Assembly: GCA_021014325.1 (NCBI GenBank) | Contig: CM037463.1 | Location: 8,191,001-8,255,000, forward strand | Length of the DNA stretch: 64,000 bases | Reading direction: 5' to 3' | Origin: Plazaster borealis | Taxonomy: Eukaryota; Echinodermata; Asteroidea; Forcipulatida; Labidiasteridae | Shown here: positions 35,134 to 47,800 of the stretch, piece by piece | Layout: the number at the start of each line of letters is the position of its first letter | Numbering within the stretch: the stretch's first letter is position 1 | Notes under the pieces: generated by a model | What the model saw: only the letters and a program-made list of their open reading frames with translations | The model's database searches: none | What the model was told of the DNA's origin: nothing | Position numbers and translations under genes: made by a program

Positions 35134-35518
35134 TTAAAGGGACACGTTGCCTTGGATTGGGCGCTTTGGGCTATAAAACGAATTTGTTAAGAAATTAATA
35201 TGGTTGGAAAGATGTTTTGAAAGTAGAATATAATGATCCACACGAATATGACTCGAATTTGCTTTCTTTTTTTTTTTTACTTCGTGAACTGACACGGTCC
35301 GCCGTTTTGTGGAGTCAACAATTTGGTTCTACAAAATGGCGGACCGTGTTAGTTCACGAACTAACAGGAAAACCACACAATTTCCAGGCATATTTTGTGT
35401 GGTCATTATACACTACTTTTAAAACATCTTTCCAACATTGTTCATTTTATACCGGACGCTTTCAAACGTTTTTTTTATAGCCCAAATCACCCAACCCAAG
35501 GCAACGTGTCTCTTTAAA
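35134..35518. mobile_element. TTAAAGG MITE, family E, with inner palindrome
   Basis: Ends tttaaagggacacgttgcct and aggcaacgtgtctctttaaa, a perfect-looking inverted pair. The middle (about 35267-35366) is itself palindromic around the words gacacggtccgccgttttgt and acaaaatggcggaccgtgtt. It ends 8 bp from the putative polyadenylation signal of the large mucin. Confidence 0.8.
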
Positions 35519-35525
35519 TGTTCTC

Positions 35526-35531
35526 TTTATT
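35526..35531 (-). terminator. Candidate polyadenylation signal of the large mucin
   Basis: AATAAA on the minus strand (tttatt on plus) about 108 bases after the stop. It lies immediately outside the end of a MITE (35134-35518), so the transcript end may abut the transposon. Confidence 0.5.
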
Positions 35532-35638
35532 GGTTGGAGGTGTTTAAACAGCTTTAACACTAATTGTTGTGACTGTGTTTTTTTAAATGATACACCACAA
35601 CAAAAATCGAAAAAAAAGAAAAAAATGTATGCGAAGTT

Positions 35639-35835
35639 TTATACGGGACAACCTGTTTCATCACTATCCTTAACTTCATATCTACCGGCTGTTATCGTTC
35701 TCCCCTGATCTCTCCTGTTCTCGCGAACTTCGACGAAGATGATCAACCCGACAATGACGAATGCGAGTAGAATACACGTCAGCACAATAGCCGCCACACC
35801 ACCGACACCCAGGCCTCCGTCATCTTGTTTGGAAA
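35639..35835 (-). CDS. Mucin exon 5: transmembrane helix and cytoplasmic tail
   Basis: Acceptor gcttcag, phase 1, stop TAA at 35641-35639. After VSKQDDGG there is a Gly/Ala/Val/Leu/Ile-rich hydrophobic stretch of about 25 residues (GVAAIVLTCILLAFVIVGL within it), then a charged tail beginning EVRENRRDQGR. The tail includes RYEVKDSDE, so one Tyr could be phosphorylated or act in sorting (inference). No EGF module flanks the SEA domain, unlike MUC3/MUC17-type mucins. Confidence 0.9.
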
Positions 35836-38800
35836 CTGAAGCAAAATGAAACAGGGGCTCGAAATTAATTTGTGTTTTGAATTACAAACTCAATCAATCA
35901 ATCAATATTCATCAGAAGTCATTCAATTCCCAGTCGTGACACTTGTGTCCTTAATCAAGACACTTAACCACATGCTTCGTCCTTCGGATGGGACGTTAAG
36001 CCGTAGGTCCCGTGTGTTGTGTAATGCACGTAAAAGAGCCCAGTGCACTTATCGTAAAGAGAAGGAGTTCGCCCCGGTGTTCCTGGTTTGATTGGCTGCA
36101 TATTGCGCCACAGCACCTTGTAAACCATTACATGGTGCTATGCAAAGGAATAGGTCTCATACTAGAACACGCATACCTTGTAAGAAAAATACTGAGCGCC
36201 TTGAGACACCCACCGGGAGTATAAAGTACTATATAAGAACCGTATTATTATTATTATTTATGTGGCGCCCAAATAAGTTAGTTCTAAGACGCTTAGGCAC
36301 AGGATAGAGATTGCCTCCCGAGACAAGTGAGATGTGAGGAATGCCTTGCAGATTTGACACGAACCGGCACCTCTGATATTAAACGAAGCTCTGCAAGTGC
36401 CATCCGACGTGTTGAGCCCCTGAGATAATTTATTGCACGATGATAGCATCATAAACGTAAATTATCCCAGGATCTCAACAACTTGGATGGCACTTCCAGC
36501 GCTCCGTAGATTAATATGCAGGGAGCTTGTTCTAGATTTCAGTGCCATAATAGACGGATAATGCTTTTATAGTAAAAGTAGAACAATGAGTTTTGGGCTC
36601 GACAAAAATATATAGAGAACAATATCATCAAAGTTGTCTCCGTCCAGGTTTTAGGCCGTATCCGCATTGGCAGCTATACAGCCACGGCTACGACTGTTGC
36701 TAAGGGTGTTGCCAAGGACGTCCTCTATACTTTAAGACATGATCCAGCCGTAGCCGTAGTCGCCAATTCGTTACATTTTTGTTTTCTTTTCATCAACGTA
36801 TAATTTTTAAAATGTTACATCATAAGATTTTAGATAAGCTCTCGGAGACAAAATGCATATTTTTTGCTTTAAAATATCAGGATGAATTGAGAAATACATT
36901 TGCGAAAAGTCTTGCGGGAGTATTCACAAACTTCTATATATAGTGAATAATTACCTTCGGCAATCGTTGGAAATTCGCCGTCACTCTCTCGAATTTCTGT
37001 AAGTTGAAGAAAACGAATCCATAAGCAATGTGTGCTTTACATGACAACACGTCAAATTAAACATACGGGTTTTCTCGAAGAAGTGTTTGATGAGTGATAT
37101 TGGTTAGTAATCATTGTTTAAGAACCTGCTAGATCACAATTTCAATATTTCGTAACTCATGTGATACTCTTTTACCCTATTTTAAGGGTATCCGATTTAC
37201 AATCAGGTTTGTTTTATACAAAAATAAATCTCTTTCAAATTAATTGACTTTCTTTTGCGTTGTTTGTTTTGTTTCTTGAGATAAGCAGGTTCCCCATGCG
37301 CTTGAGTTGGCTAATGTAGGATGGCAATTGGATGTCGCTCAGTGTAGAGATAATGTTGCTTTGTAATTAACTAATTGACCCCCACCCTTTGCATTGTCCC
37401 ATTCTCGTATGGCATGAAGGTTTCCCAAGCTTAAGGTGACTCGAAAACAGGTGATAGGGCCAATGGTGTTAAGCCGTGGACGGTGCGGTATTTGTGAAGA
37501 GAGCTTGTGCAGTTTATAGAGAGAATGAACATACCAGCAGAATAAGTCGTTCAATTTATAATGGACGAATCCCAAAATTTGGGTCCTTCATGTTTGATTC
37601 TCCCCACAGCCCAAATCCCCTTCGCAAAAATCAGATCAACTAATCTGGAGTCTGCTTCGTTGTATTACATTAAATAAACCTAAATTTTGATACAAGTGTC
37701 GTTATCAGAAAGATACAAATACAACTCACTTGTTACTGTGAAGGATTGCAAGTCCACGCTTACTCTGGAGAACACAGGTTTGTCTGAATAGTTGAAAGAC
37801 TTCACCAGTTGTGTCCTTATATCAGGCGAGGTGATTGGGGCGCCCTCACTGACCCTGAGGAGGTAGTATGCAATGACGCTGCCGGGTTCGTACTTCACCA
37901 CTTGACAATTCCCAATGTAGTTTCCGTAGGAGGTCAGGGCTTCCAAGACCTGTCGAGATAAATGTACGTATGAGAGCAGGTGTAAACGGAAACCCTTGTC
38001 ATTATTTGATGGTTGTAATAGTTCCTAATCCTCGACATCAAATCCTTAAACAAAATACAATTGATCGTGGTGAGGCGATTGAAAACTGAGCTGCTGTAAA
38101 ACTGAGTTGCCGTAATTATTGGAATGTCTTATCAATTTCTCCACGGTTTAAACGATCCGTGCGTTTAAACCAAACTGGTGTTTGGTAAAGAAAACCTGAT
38201 TCATCTCAACACGTTTTGACTTGGAAAAAATGACTAATGGGTGGGTGACTTACCGCAGTGCGAACGATGTCGGCAAGCATGTTGTATTTTGGAGAGTTTG
38301 GATCATCCAGATCTGACGTGTAAACGGCAATGTCTCCATCCACTATAAGAATGCGAAATTTTCCGGTGAACTTAACCCCGATGTCATCCGCTTCGTCTTG
38401 CCTTTTTGTCGGTGGAGCTGCCACGGTGGTTTTCGTACTGGCAAGTGTCGACACCGGATAGGGACGAGTTGTAACGCTATCCGCGGGAAGTGGAGTCGAC
38501 TTTGAGTGATTGACTTCGTCTCTTATCGGGTCGATTACAGGAACCATTGAGTGATCCTTTTGAGTTGGTTCTGGTTCAGAATGAATAGCTTCTGTTGATT
38601 CAGGCTTGTGCTCGGTCGTTGGTTCTGGTTCTGCTTCAAGGACGAAGGGATCCATTGGCTCTTCCTTTTGAGTTGGTTCTGGTTCAGAATGTATAGCTTC
38701 TGTTGATTCAGGCTTGTGCTCGGGCGTTGGTTCTGGTTCTTTTGTGCGATGAGAGGAGGGCGTATTACTTATCGTTGCAGACAAGTTGTCATCCAGAATT

Positions 38801-41800
38801 ACAACAATTGCGTCTTTGTCTTGTGGTGTAGCTTTCGAGGATACTTCGGTTTGTTTCGAAGTGCCGCTTGGTGTCACACTACGGAGCAATATTGGTGTTT
38901 GGGATGTCGTATTTAAATCTGAGTCTTGTTCATGTTCTTCAATAAAATCAACTTCAAAAAACACCAGATGTGTTCTTGAGTCAATGTCGGCGGATTGGCT
39001 GGTGCTTTTCGGACTGCTGAACCTGTCAGTTGTGGTGACAGGTTGTTCCTTTATGGGCCCACCTTTTATGTTAAGTGTTTCTGTCTTATTTGCAAAAAAG
39101 ATATCCCCATCCGACGTTGCTATTTCAGTATGGACTGTAGCGGGTGATGTTGTGTACGCTTTGACTGAACTGCCAGAAGTTGGTGTCAAGCTGCTTGTAG
39201 GTTGGGTACCTTGATGCATTGTCACTGACGGAGATGTTTGCATAAAATGTGTTGTTGTGTCGACATTATAAAAAACGTCGAGGTCTGTGTCGATAATGTC
39301 TCTGTCGACAGGCTTGAATGAGCTGCTTGTAAAGTGGGTAGTGCCTTGTTGTGTTGTCACTGACGAAGATGTTTGCATTAAAGGTGTTGTTGTGTCGCCA
39401 CTATTTTCAACGTCAAGGACTGTGTCGAAAATGTCCTTGTCGACAGGCTTGACTGAGCTGCTTGTAGATTGGGTCGTGCCTTGTGTTGTCACTGATGGAG
39501 ATGTTTGCACCGAAGGTGTTGTTGTGTCAACACTATCATCACCGTCTAGGACTGTGTCGATAATGTCTCTATCGACAGGCTCCACTGAGCTGCTTGTAGA
39601 TCGGGTCGTGCCTTGTGTTGTCACTGATTGAGATGTTTGCATTAAATGTGTTGTTGTGTCAACACTATCGTCACCGTCTAGGACTGTGTTGATAATGTCT
39701 TTGTCGACAGGCTTGACTGAGCTGCTTGTATATTGGGTCGTGCCTTGTGTTGTCACTGATGGAGATGTTTGCACCGAAGGTGTTGTTGTGTCAACACTAT
39801 CATCACCGTCTAGTACTGTGTCGATAATGTCTTTGTCGACAGGCTTGACTGAGCTGCTTGTAGATTGGGTCGTGCCTTGTGTTGTCACTGATGGAGATGT
39901 TTGCATTAAATGTGTTGTTGTGTCAACACTATCGTCACCGTCTAGTACTGTGTTGATAATGTCTTTGTCGACAGGCTTGACTGAGCTGCTTGTATATTGG
40001 GTCGTGCCTTGTGTTGTCACTGATGGAGATGTTTGCACCGAAGGTGTTGTTGTGTCAACACTATCATCACCGTCTAGTACTGCGTCGATAATGTCTTTGT
40101 CGACAGGCTTGACTGAGCTGCTTGTAGATTGGGTCGTGCCTTGTGTTGTCACTGATGGAGATGTTTGCATAAAATGTGTTGTTGTGTCGACATTATAATA
40201 AACGTCGAGGTCTGTGTCGATAATGTCTCTGTCGACAGGCTTGAATGAGCTGCTTGTAAAGTGGGTAGTGCCTTGTTGTGTTGTCACTGACGAAGATGTT
40301 TGCATTAAAGGTGTTGTTGTGTCGCCACTATTTTCAACGTCTAGGACTGTGTCGAAAATGTCCTTGTCGACAGGCTTGACTGAGCTGCTTGTAGATTGGG
40401 TCGTGCCTTGTGTTGTCACTGATGGAGATGTTTGCACCGAAGGTGTTGTTGTGTCAACACTATCATCACCGTCTAGGACTGTGTCGATAATGTCTCTATC
40501 GACAGGCTTGACTGAGCTGCTTGTAGATCGGGTCGTGCCTTGTGTTGTCAGTGATGGAGATGTTTGCATTAAATGTGTTGTTGTGTCAACACTATCGTCA
40601 CCGTCTAGGACTGTGTTGATAATGTCTTTGTCGACAGGCTTGACTGAGCTGCTTGTATATTGGGTCGTGCCTTGTGTTGTCACTGATGGAGATGTTTGCA
40701 CCGAAGGTGTTGTTGTGTCAACACTATCATCACCGTCTAGTACTGTGTCGATAATGTCTTTGTCGACAGGCTTGACTGAGCTGCTTGTAGATTGGGTCGT
40801 GCCTTGTGTTGTCACTGATGGAGATGTTTGCATTAAATGTGTTGTTGTGTCAACACTATCATCACCGTCTAGGACTGTGTCGATAATGTCTTTGTCGACA
40901 GGCTTGACTGAGCTGCTTGTAGATTGGGTCGTGCCTTGTGTTGTCACTGATGGAGATGTTTGCATAAAATGTGTTGTTGTGTCGACATTATAATAAACGT
41001 CGAGGTCTGTGTCGATAATGTCTCTGTCGACAGGCTTGAATGAGCTGCTTGTAAAGTGGGTAGTGCCTTGTTGTGTTGTCACTGACAAAGATGTTTGCAT
41101 TAAAGGTGTTGTTGTGTCGCCACTATTTTCAACGTCTAGGACTGTGTCAATAATATCTTTGTCGATAGGCTTGACTGAGCTGCTTGTAGATTGGGTTGTG
41201 CTTTGTGTTGTCACTGATGGAGATGTTTGCACCGAAGGTGTTGTTGTGTCAACACTCTTATCACTGCCTAGGACTGTGTCGATAATGTCTTTGTCGACAG
41301 GCTTGACTGAGCTGCTTGTAGATGGGGTCGTGCCTTGTGTTGTCACTGATGGAGATGTTTGCATAAAATGTGTTGTTGTGTCGACATTATAATAAACGTC
41401 GAGGTCTGTGTCGATAATGTCTCTGTCGACAGGCTTGAATGAGCTGCTTGTAAAGTGGGTAGTGCCTTGTTGTGTTGTCACTGACGAAGATGTTTGCATT
41501 AAAGGTGTTGTTGTGTCGCCACTATTTTCAACGTCTAGGACTGTTTCGATAATATCTTTGTCAACATGCTTGACTGAGCTGCTTGTAGATTGGGTTGTGC
41601 GTTGTGCCACTGATGGAGATGTTTGCACCGAAGGTGTTGTTGTGTCAACACTATCATCACCATCTAGTACTGTGTCGATAGTGTCTTTGTCGACAGGCTT
41701 GAATGAGCTGCTTGTAGATTGGGTCGTGCCTTGTGTTGTCACTGATGGAGATGTTTGCATTAAATGTGTTGTTGTGTCAACACTATCATCACCGTCTAGG

Positions 41801-44800
41801 ACTGTGTCGATAATGTCTTTGTCGACAGGCTTGACTGAGCTGCTTGTAGATTGGGTTGTGCCTTGTGTTGTCACTGATGGAGATGTTTGCACCGAAGGTG
41901 TTGTTGTGTCAACACTATCATCACCGTCTAGTACTGTGTCGATAATGTCTTTGTCGACAGGCTTGATTGAGCTGCTTGTAGATTGGGTCGTGCCTTGTGT
42001 TGTCACTGATGGAGATGTTTGCATTAAATGTGTTGTTGTGTCAACACTATCATCACCGTCTAGGACTGTGTCGATAATGTCCTTGTCAACAGGCTTGACT
42101 GAGCTGCTTGTAGATTGGGTCGTGCCTTGTGTTGTCACTGATGGAGATGTTTGCATTAAATGTGTTGTTGTGTCAACACTATCATCACCGTCTAGGACTG
42201 TGTCGATAATGTCTTTGTCGACAGGCTTGACTGAGCTGCTTGTAAAGTGGGTAGTGCCTTGTTGTGTTGTCACTGACGAAGATGTTTGCATTAAAGGTGT
42301 TGTTGTGTCGCCACTATCATCACCGTCTAGTACTGTGTCGATAATGTCTTTGTCGACAGGCTTGATTGAGCTGCTTGTAGATTGGGTCGTGCCTTGTGTT
42401 GTCACTGATGGAGATGTTTGCATTAAATGTGTTGTTGTGTCAACACTATCATCACCGTCTAGGACTGTGTCGATAATGTCCTTGTCAACAGGCTTGACTG
42501 AGCTGCTTGTAGATTGGGTCGTGCCTTGTGTTGTCACTGATGGAGATGTTTGCATTAAATGTGTTGTTGTGTCAACACTATCATCACCGTCTAGGACTGT
42601 GTCGATAATGTCTTTGTCGACAGGCTTGACTGAGCTGCTTGTAAAGTGGGTAGTGCCTTGTTGTGTTGTCACTGACGAAGATGTTTGCATTAAAGGTGTT
42701 GTTGTGTCGCCACTATCATCACCGTCTAGTACTGTGTCGATAATGTCTTTGTCGACAGGCTTGATTGAGCTGCTTGTAGATTGGGTCGTGCCTTGTGTTG
42801 TCACTGATGGAGATGTTTGCATTAAATGTGTTGTTGTGTCAACACTATCATCACCGTCTAGGACTGTGTCGATAATGTCTTTGTCAACAGGCTTGACTGA
42901 GCTGCTTGTAGATTGGGTCGTGCCTTGTGTTGTCACTGATGAAGATGTTTGCATTAAATGGGTTGTTGTGTCAACACTATCGTCAACGTCTAGGACTGTG
43001 TCGATAATGTATATGTCGACAGGGTTGACTGAGCTGTTTGTAGATGGGGTCGTGCCTTGTGTTGTCACTGATGGAGATGTTTGCATTAAATGTGTTGTTG
43101 TGTCAACACTATCATCACCGTTTAGGACTGTGTCGATAATGTCTTTGTCGACAGGCTTGACTGAGCTGCTTGTAGATTGGGTCGTAACTTGTGTTGTCAC
43201 TGATGGAGATGTTTGCATTATGTGTGTTGTTGTGTCAACACTATCATCACCGTCTAGGACTGTGTCGATAATATCTCTATCGACATGCTCCACTGAGCTG
43301 CTTGTAGATTGGGTCGTGCCTTGTGTTGTCACTGATGGAGATGTTTGCATTAAATGTGTTGTTGTGTCAACACTATCATCACCGTCTAGGACTGTGTCGA
43401 TAATGTTTTTGTCGACAGGCTTGAATGAGCTGCTTGTATATTGGGTCGTGCCTTGTGTTGTCACTGATGGAGATGTTTGCATTAAATGTGTTGTTGTGTC
43501 AACACTATCATCACCGTCTAGGACTGTGTCGATAATGTCTTTGTCGACAGGCTTGACTGAGCTGCTTGTATATTGGGTCGTAACTTGTGTTGTCACTGAT
43601 GTAGATGTTTGCATTAAATGTGTTGTTGTGTCAACACTATCATCACCGTCTAGGACTGTGTCGATAATGTCTTTGTCGACAGGCTTGACTAAGCTGCTTG
43701 TATATTGGGTTGTGCCTTGTGTTGTCACTGATGGATATGTTTGCACCGAAGGTGTTGTTGTGTCAACACTATCATCACCGTTTAGGACTGTGTCGATAAT
43801 GTCTTTGTCGACAGGCTTGACTGAGCTGCTTGTAGATTGGGTCGTGCCTAGTGTTGTCACTGATGGAGATGTTTGCATTAAATGTGTTGTTGTGTCAACA
43901 CTATCATCACCGTTTAGGACTGTGTCGATAATGTCTTTGTCGACAGGTTTGACTGAGCTGCTTGTAGATTTGGTAGTGCCTTGTGTTGTCACTGATGGGG
44001 TCGCACTTTGTTGTGTTGTCACCGACTGAGAAGTTTGTACTGTCATCTGCTCCGTAGTCAGATCTGGTCTTTTGCTTGGAGGAACAGATGGTAAGGATAT
44101 GTTGAAGAAACGAAGAAATTCAGAAACATACTTGGTGCTGTTCTTAGAGTCGAGAATAACTTTGCTGTCAGGATTAATGCCACTGCTGTTACTTTCGATC
44201 GAAGTTTTTGACGCTGTGCCCTGACCTATGTCGGCGAGATTCCCAGCATCACTATTTGGCGAGTTGTGGTTTATGGTGTTATCCTGGGTTTCACTCTCCT
44301 TGATGTCGACTTTCTCGATATCTGTTTCTCCCAAAGCTGAGGCACGATGATCGTCTTGGCCTTGTCTCGGGTCGTCTCCCTGAAAAAGAGCCCCGGCTTC
44401 GGCTGCTTGTTCCTCATCTTTACCTGGATGTTTCTTGGGTCTTTCTGACACGACTGCCGATAGATTTGTTGCTACAGTTGGCTCAATGGCCGATGAATTT
44501 GAAGTGGAAAGAGAACCCTGCTGGTTGTTAGGGTGTTGTTGATGACGATGATGACGGTGATGACTTCCTTCTTGGTGTGTGTCGACATGTGCATCTCCTT
44601 TGTTGTCCATGGGAGAGTCGGATGCCACTGCTGCCTGAAGCAGGGCAGCTGTCGGTCGAGGAGACCGAGTACCGACATCACTGTTTGGTGGTGAGGTTCG
44701 ATGATGACGACGATGGTGAATCTCATGTGTGTCGTGGTGGGCAGACATTGTACCTACGGGGACAAAATATACAGTGAACCAGTGGCGTATAAACCAGAGA

Positions 44801-47800
44801 GGTGCAGGGAGCCCCCTCCCGCTCAGAAACCTTGCCCAAAATTGAGATCGACAAAAATGCACAATGGTTCGAAACAATAATAGCCCCCTTATGTATTTGC
44901 TCCCGCTTGCCCCCCCCACCTAATGAAAATTCCTGGTATGCCAGGGGACAAAACCATGAGTAGATGAAGAGATGGGCAAAAGGGGTGAAATCTTGTGCCC
45001 GATATATGGATGATTGGTGGCTCGATGGGGTGGGGGGGGGGTGGGGGGCGGTGGGGACACTGCTACTGCTTGGCCTCCTTGAATCGATGCAAGGCGAGGC
45101 ATGTGAACATTAAAACGCTCTATTGCGGTGACTTGCTGCCAGTAATACTCTTTGCTTCTATCAAGAAATTGTACGTACTGAAAATCCGTTATATTGACTT
45201 CCCTACTGCTAAACTGAAAAGTCAGATGCTGATAATCTGGCTGAGTGTGCATGTGCTAGTAACCTCTCCCCCTTTATCCTACTGTTACACCCTTTTTAAC
45301 CCTTTTCGCGTTTGATCATTTTTGTTTTGTTTTTGTATTTATGTTGTTTATTTTATGGGTTATATTAGGTATCTTAGTGTGTGTATTACCATTCGCTTTT
45401 TGCCCTCAATCCGCCCATTTTACTTGAACTTTTTAATCACATTTTTGCATTGTTCTTTCTTTTGACATATTTAATAAGGCGCTCTATAAATCCATTATTA
45501 TTATTATTATAATCATTATTACAGCAAATCGTTGTTTTCAATATTGCAAGAACCGACATTTAATTTAAAACCACTCTCCTGAAACTGGGACGTTTTTGAA
45601 AAGATTTTTACAATTTTATTTGAGATTTCTTTTGTATCGACTCCATTGACAAAATATTAACATAATGTGATAATTTCAGGGTTGGTTGGTGAAAAGTGCA
45701 TTGGCTTGTCCTGCGGGAATGTTCACCCCTTATTTATTTGAATCGATTCAGTTTTTTTGTTATATTTTGTTTTCTTTTTTTGTTCGGTTTTCCTTTTCGG
45801 CAGATTTGGAATCTGAATCCAAGTGTTCCATATGAAGTCAATTTTTGTATGTGTTGTTCAGGTGTGAAACAAATAATGTTTTTATCACCACTTCTTTACG
45901 GGGGACACGCTCGGCCTCATATAAAAAAAACTCGGTTACTGTATAGGCTTCCATTTATTTTTCTCTCAGGATAGCTGAGTGGTTTGAAAGGTAAAACCGC
46001 AAAACTGGATTCAAACTATATCATTCCCAGGGACATGTAAGCTGTACACTGGTTTTGTGCTTTGCGTATCAGTCTATCTGTGACGACCCCACATCTATAT
46101 TTACAAGTGATAATTCTGTAGATTTCTTTACAAGCTCCACCACCTGGTTGAGTGTGATGTTTGGATGAACGCGAGTGAAAAGTCCAAAGCCATGTTTTTT
46201 TTATTTATTGATATAGATGACTGAACTTATATAACATAATCATAGACAAAAGAGCAACTCTGCCCACTCGTATTTGTTAAAAAAAAAAAGTTGCAGTTTC
46301 AGTTTGTATAGAGACCCGCTGAATGAAACCCTGCGAGGGGTGATTCAGGCGTAACTGCAGGGTAGCCCAGGAAGATGGGGAGCTCGTTTTGCGCAATATA
46401 GTTTTTAACGATGAAACACTTTAACTTACTCAAGGTTTCAAGATAAAATGTGTTCACTTACTGGAAAAAATTGCTAAGAATAGTGCCTATGTGTTTCTTT
46501 ATCTTGGGGATGGGGCCGTTTTATCTCCGATCTGACACCTGCCCTTCCACCTTCATCCCAATATGCGGAGCAGTAATTTACTGTTTCGTGTTATTTCTAA
46601 AAGTTGAACCCTTCGGTCCCTAATCCTTCTATATCCAATTGCCAAAGTGAAGGATTCAGAAGGACTGGGGCCAGTAAGTCTACACCAAAAGGCTCATCAC
46701 CGGGTCACGCATTCAAATCGTATCCAAGTCCAGACAACTTAGTGTGGGGTGACACATGAGAAGAGGAAACTGGATGATTGTGGTAATTAGACCCTACCCA
46801 CACTTCCTAGTCACTACACAATCCACCATTTTAAGGTTTCCAACCTTTAAAGGGTGTGTACAACAATGGTAAGGTTGACAATATATAAGTCTTCACAGAT
46901 TTGCACATAATTTACATGGTATAAAGATGGTCATGAAGGAAAACTGACGCTGAAATAGTTTTGCTTGAAATGCTTTAGTTTTTAGGAAATGGGTAAAACA
47001 ATTAGTCTTTACCACTGGTGATAAAATCCGATGTTTGAAAACAGTGAACAAATATGATGTTATTTATCACTGTTTTCTCATGACTCCGTAAACCGATTTA
47101 GCTTAAACATTCACAAGTTGTTATTTCATGTATAATGTTGGGTCACATCAAGTGTGGATAATGTCTTTGACAATTACCAATGTTGTACATTTGCTTTAAG
47201 CAGCCCTATGGAATTGGGCCCTGCTGGGACAAATTCTATAGAGCTGCTCAAAGACATCGTACACGTTTGGTAATTACTCAAAATATATATTAGCATAAAA
47301 ACTGACTTGATAACAAGCAACAGAGAGCTGTTCATAGTATAAAACATTGTAGGAAACGACTCCCTCTGAAGTAACGTAGTTTTTGAGAAAGAGGTAATTT
47401 CTCACTAAAATAATAAAAACTTCTTGCAAGAAGTTTTTATTCCTATCTGAAAGCACACAAATTTGTACAACAAGGGTGTTTTTTCTTTCATCATTTCCTT
47501 GCAACTTCGACGACCAATTGAGCCCATTTTTTCACAGGCTTGTTATTTCATGCATATGGTGGTATACACCAAATGAGAACACTGGTCTTTGACAATTACC
47601 AAACGTGTACGATGCCTTTAAGGACAAACATTAGTGGAGCAAAAAATAATATTGCTTACTGGAAATAGGTTTCAAGCCAAAATGCCATTTCATATGTACC
47701 ATTGTTGTCTGGTTTCCTGCTTATTTTTGATTAGCATGAATTTGCTAACCACCGATCAAACCAACAACTACAACAGCATTTTAAAGCAGGAGCATCATGG

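Larger units (their letters stand above)
30447..35638. other. Intergenic region between convergent genes
   Basis: 3' UTR of the TSPN/TSP1/EGF gene, the GGGTTA/GGGTCA minisatellite (31030-31850), MITE fragments, and the 3' end of the mucin gene. From about 32150 to 34500 I see only AT-rich sequence with short frames and no domain or splice pattern. Confidence 0.6.

Noticed and set aside
39195..43960. CRISPR-like array
   Set aside because: The 132-bp units are contiguous with no unique spacers, are coding, and the DNA is eukaryotic.
39287..44029. Long plus-strand open frames (up to 873 codons) across the mucin exon
   Set aside because: They are the antisense of the 132-bp repeat. A period divisible by three keeps any stop-free frame open. 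They end at the array edges, have no domain, no splice context and a Ser/Val-rich composition forced by the sense strand.
44754..44919. 5' extension of the large mucin exon as coding (frame starting MGGASGSKY)
   Set aside because: It lies upstream of a good acceptor (cccgtag at 44754-44760), has no signal peptide, and the spliced signal-peptide exon fits in phase.
44920..45252. Minus-strand 110-residue frame upstream of the mucin repeat exon
   Set aside because: Contains a poly-Pro run from a G-rich simple repeat, with no domain and no phase-compatible splice to neighbours.
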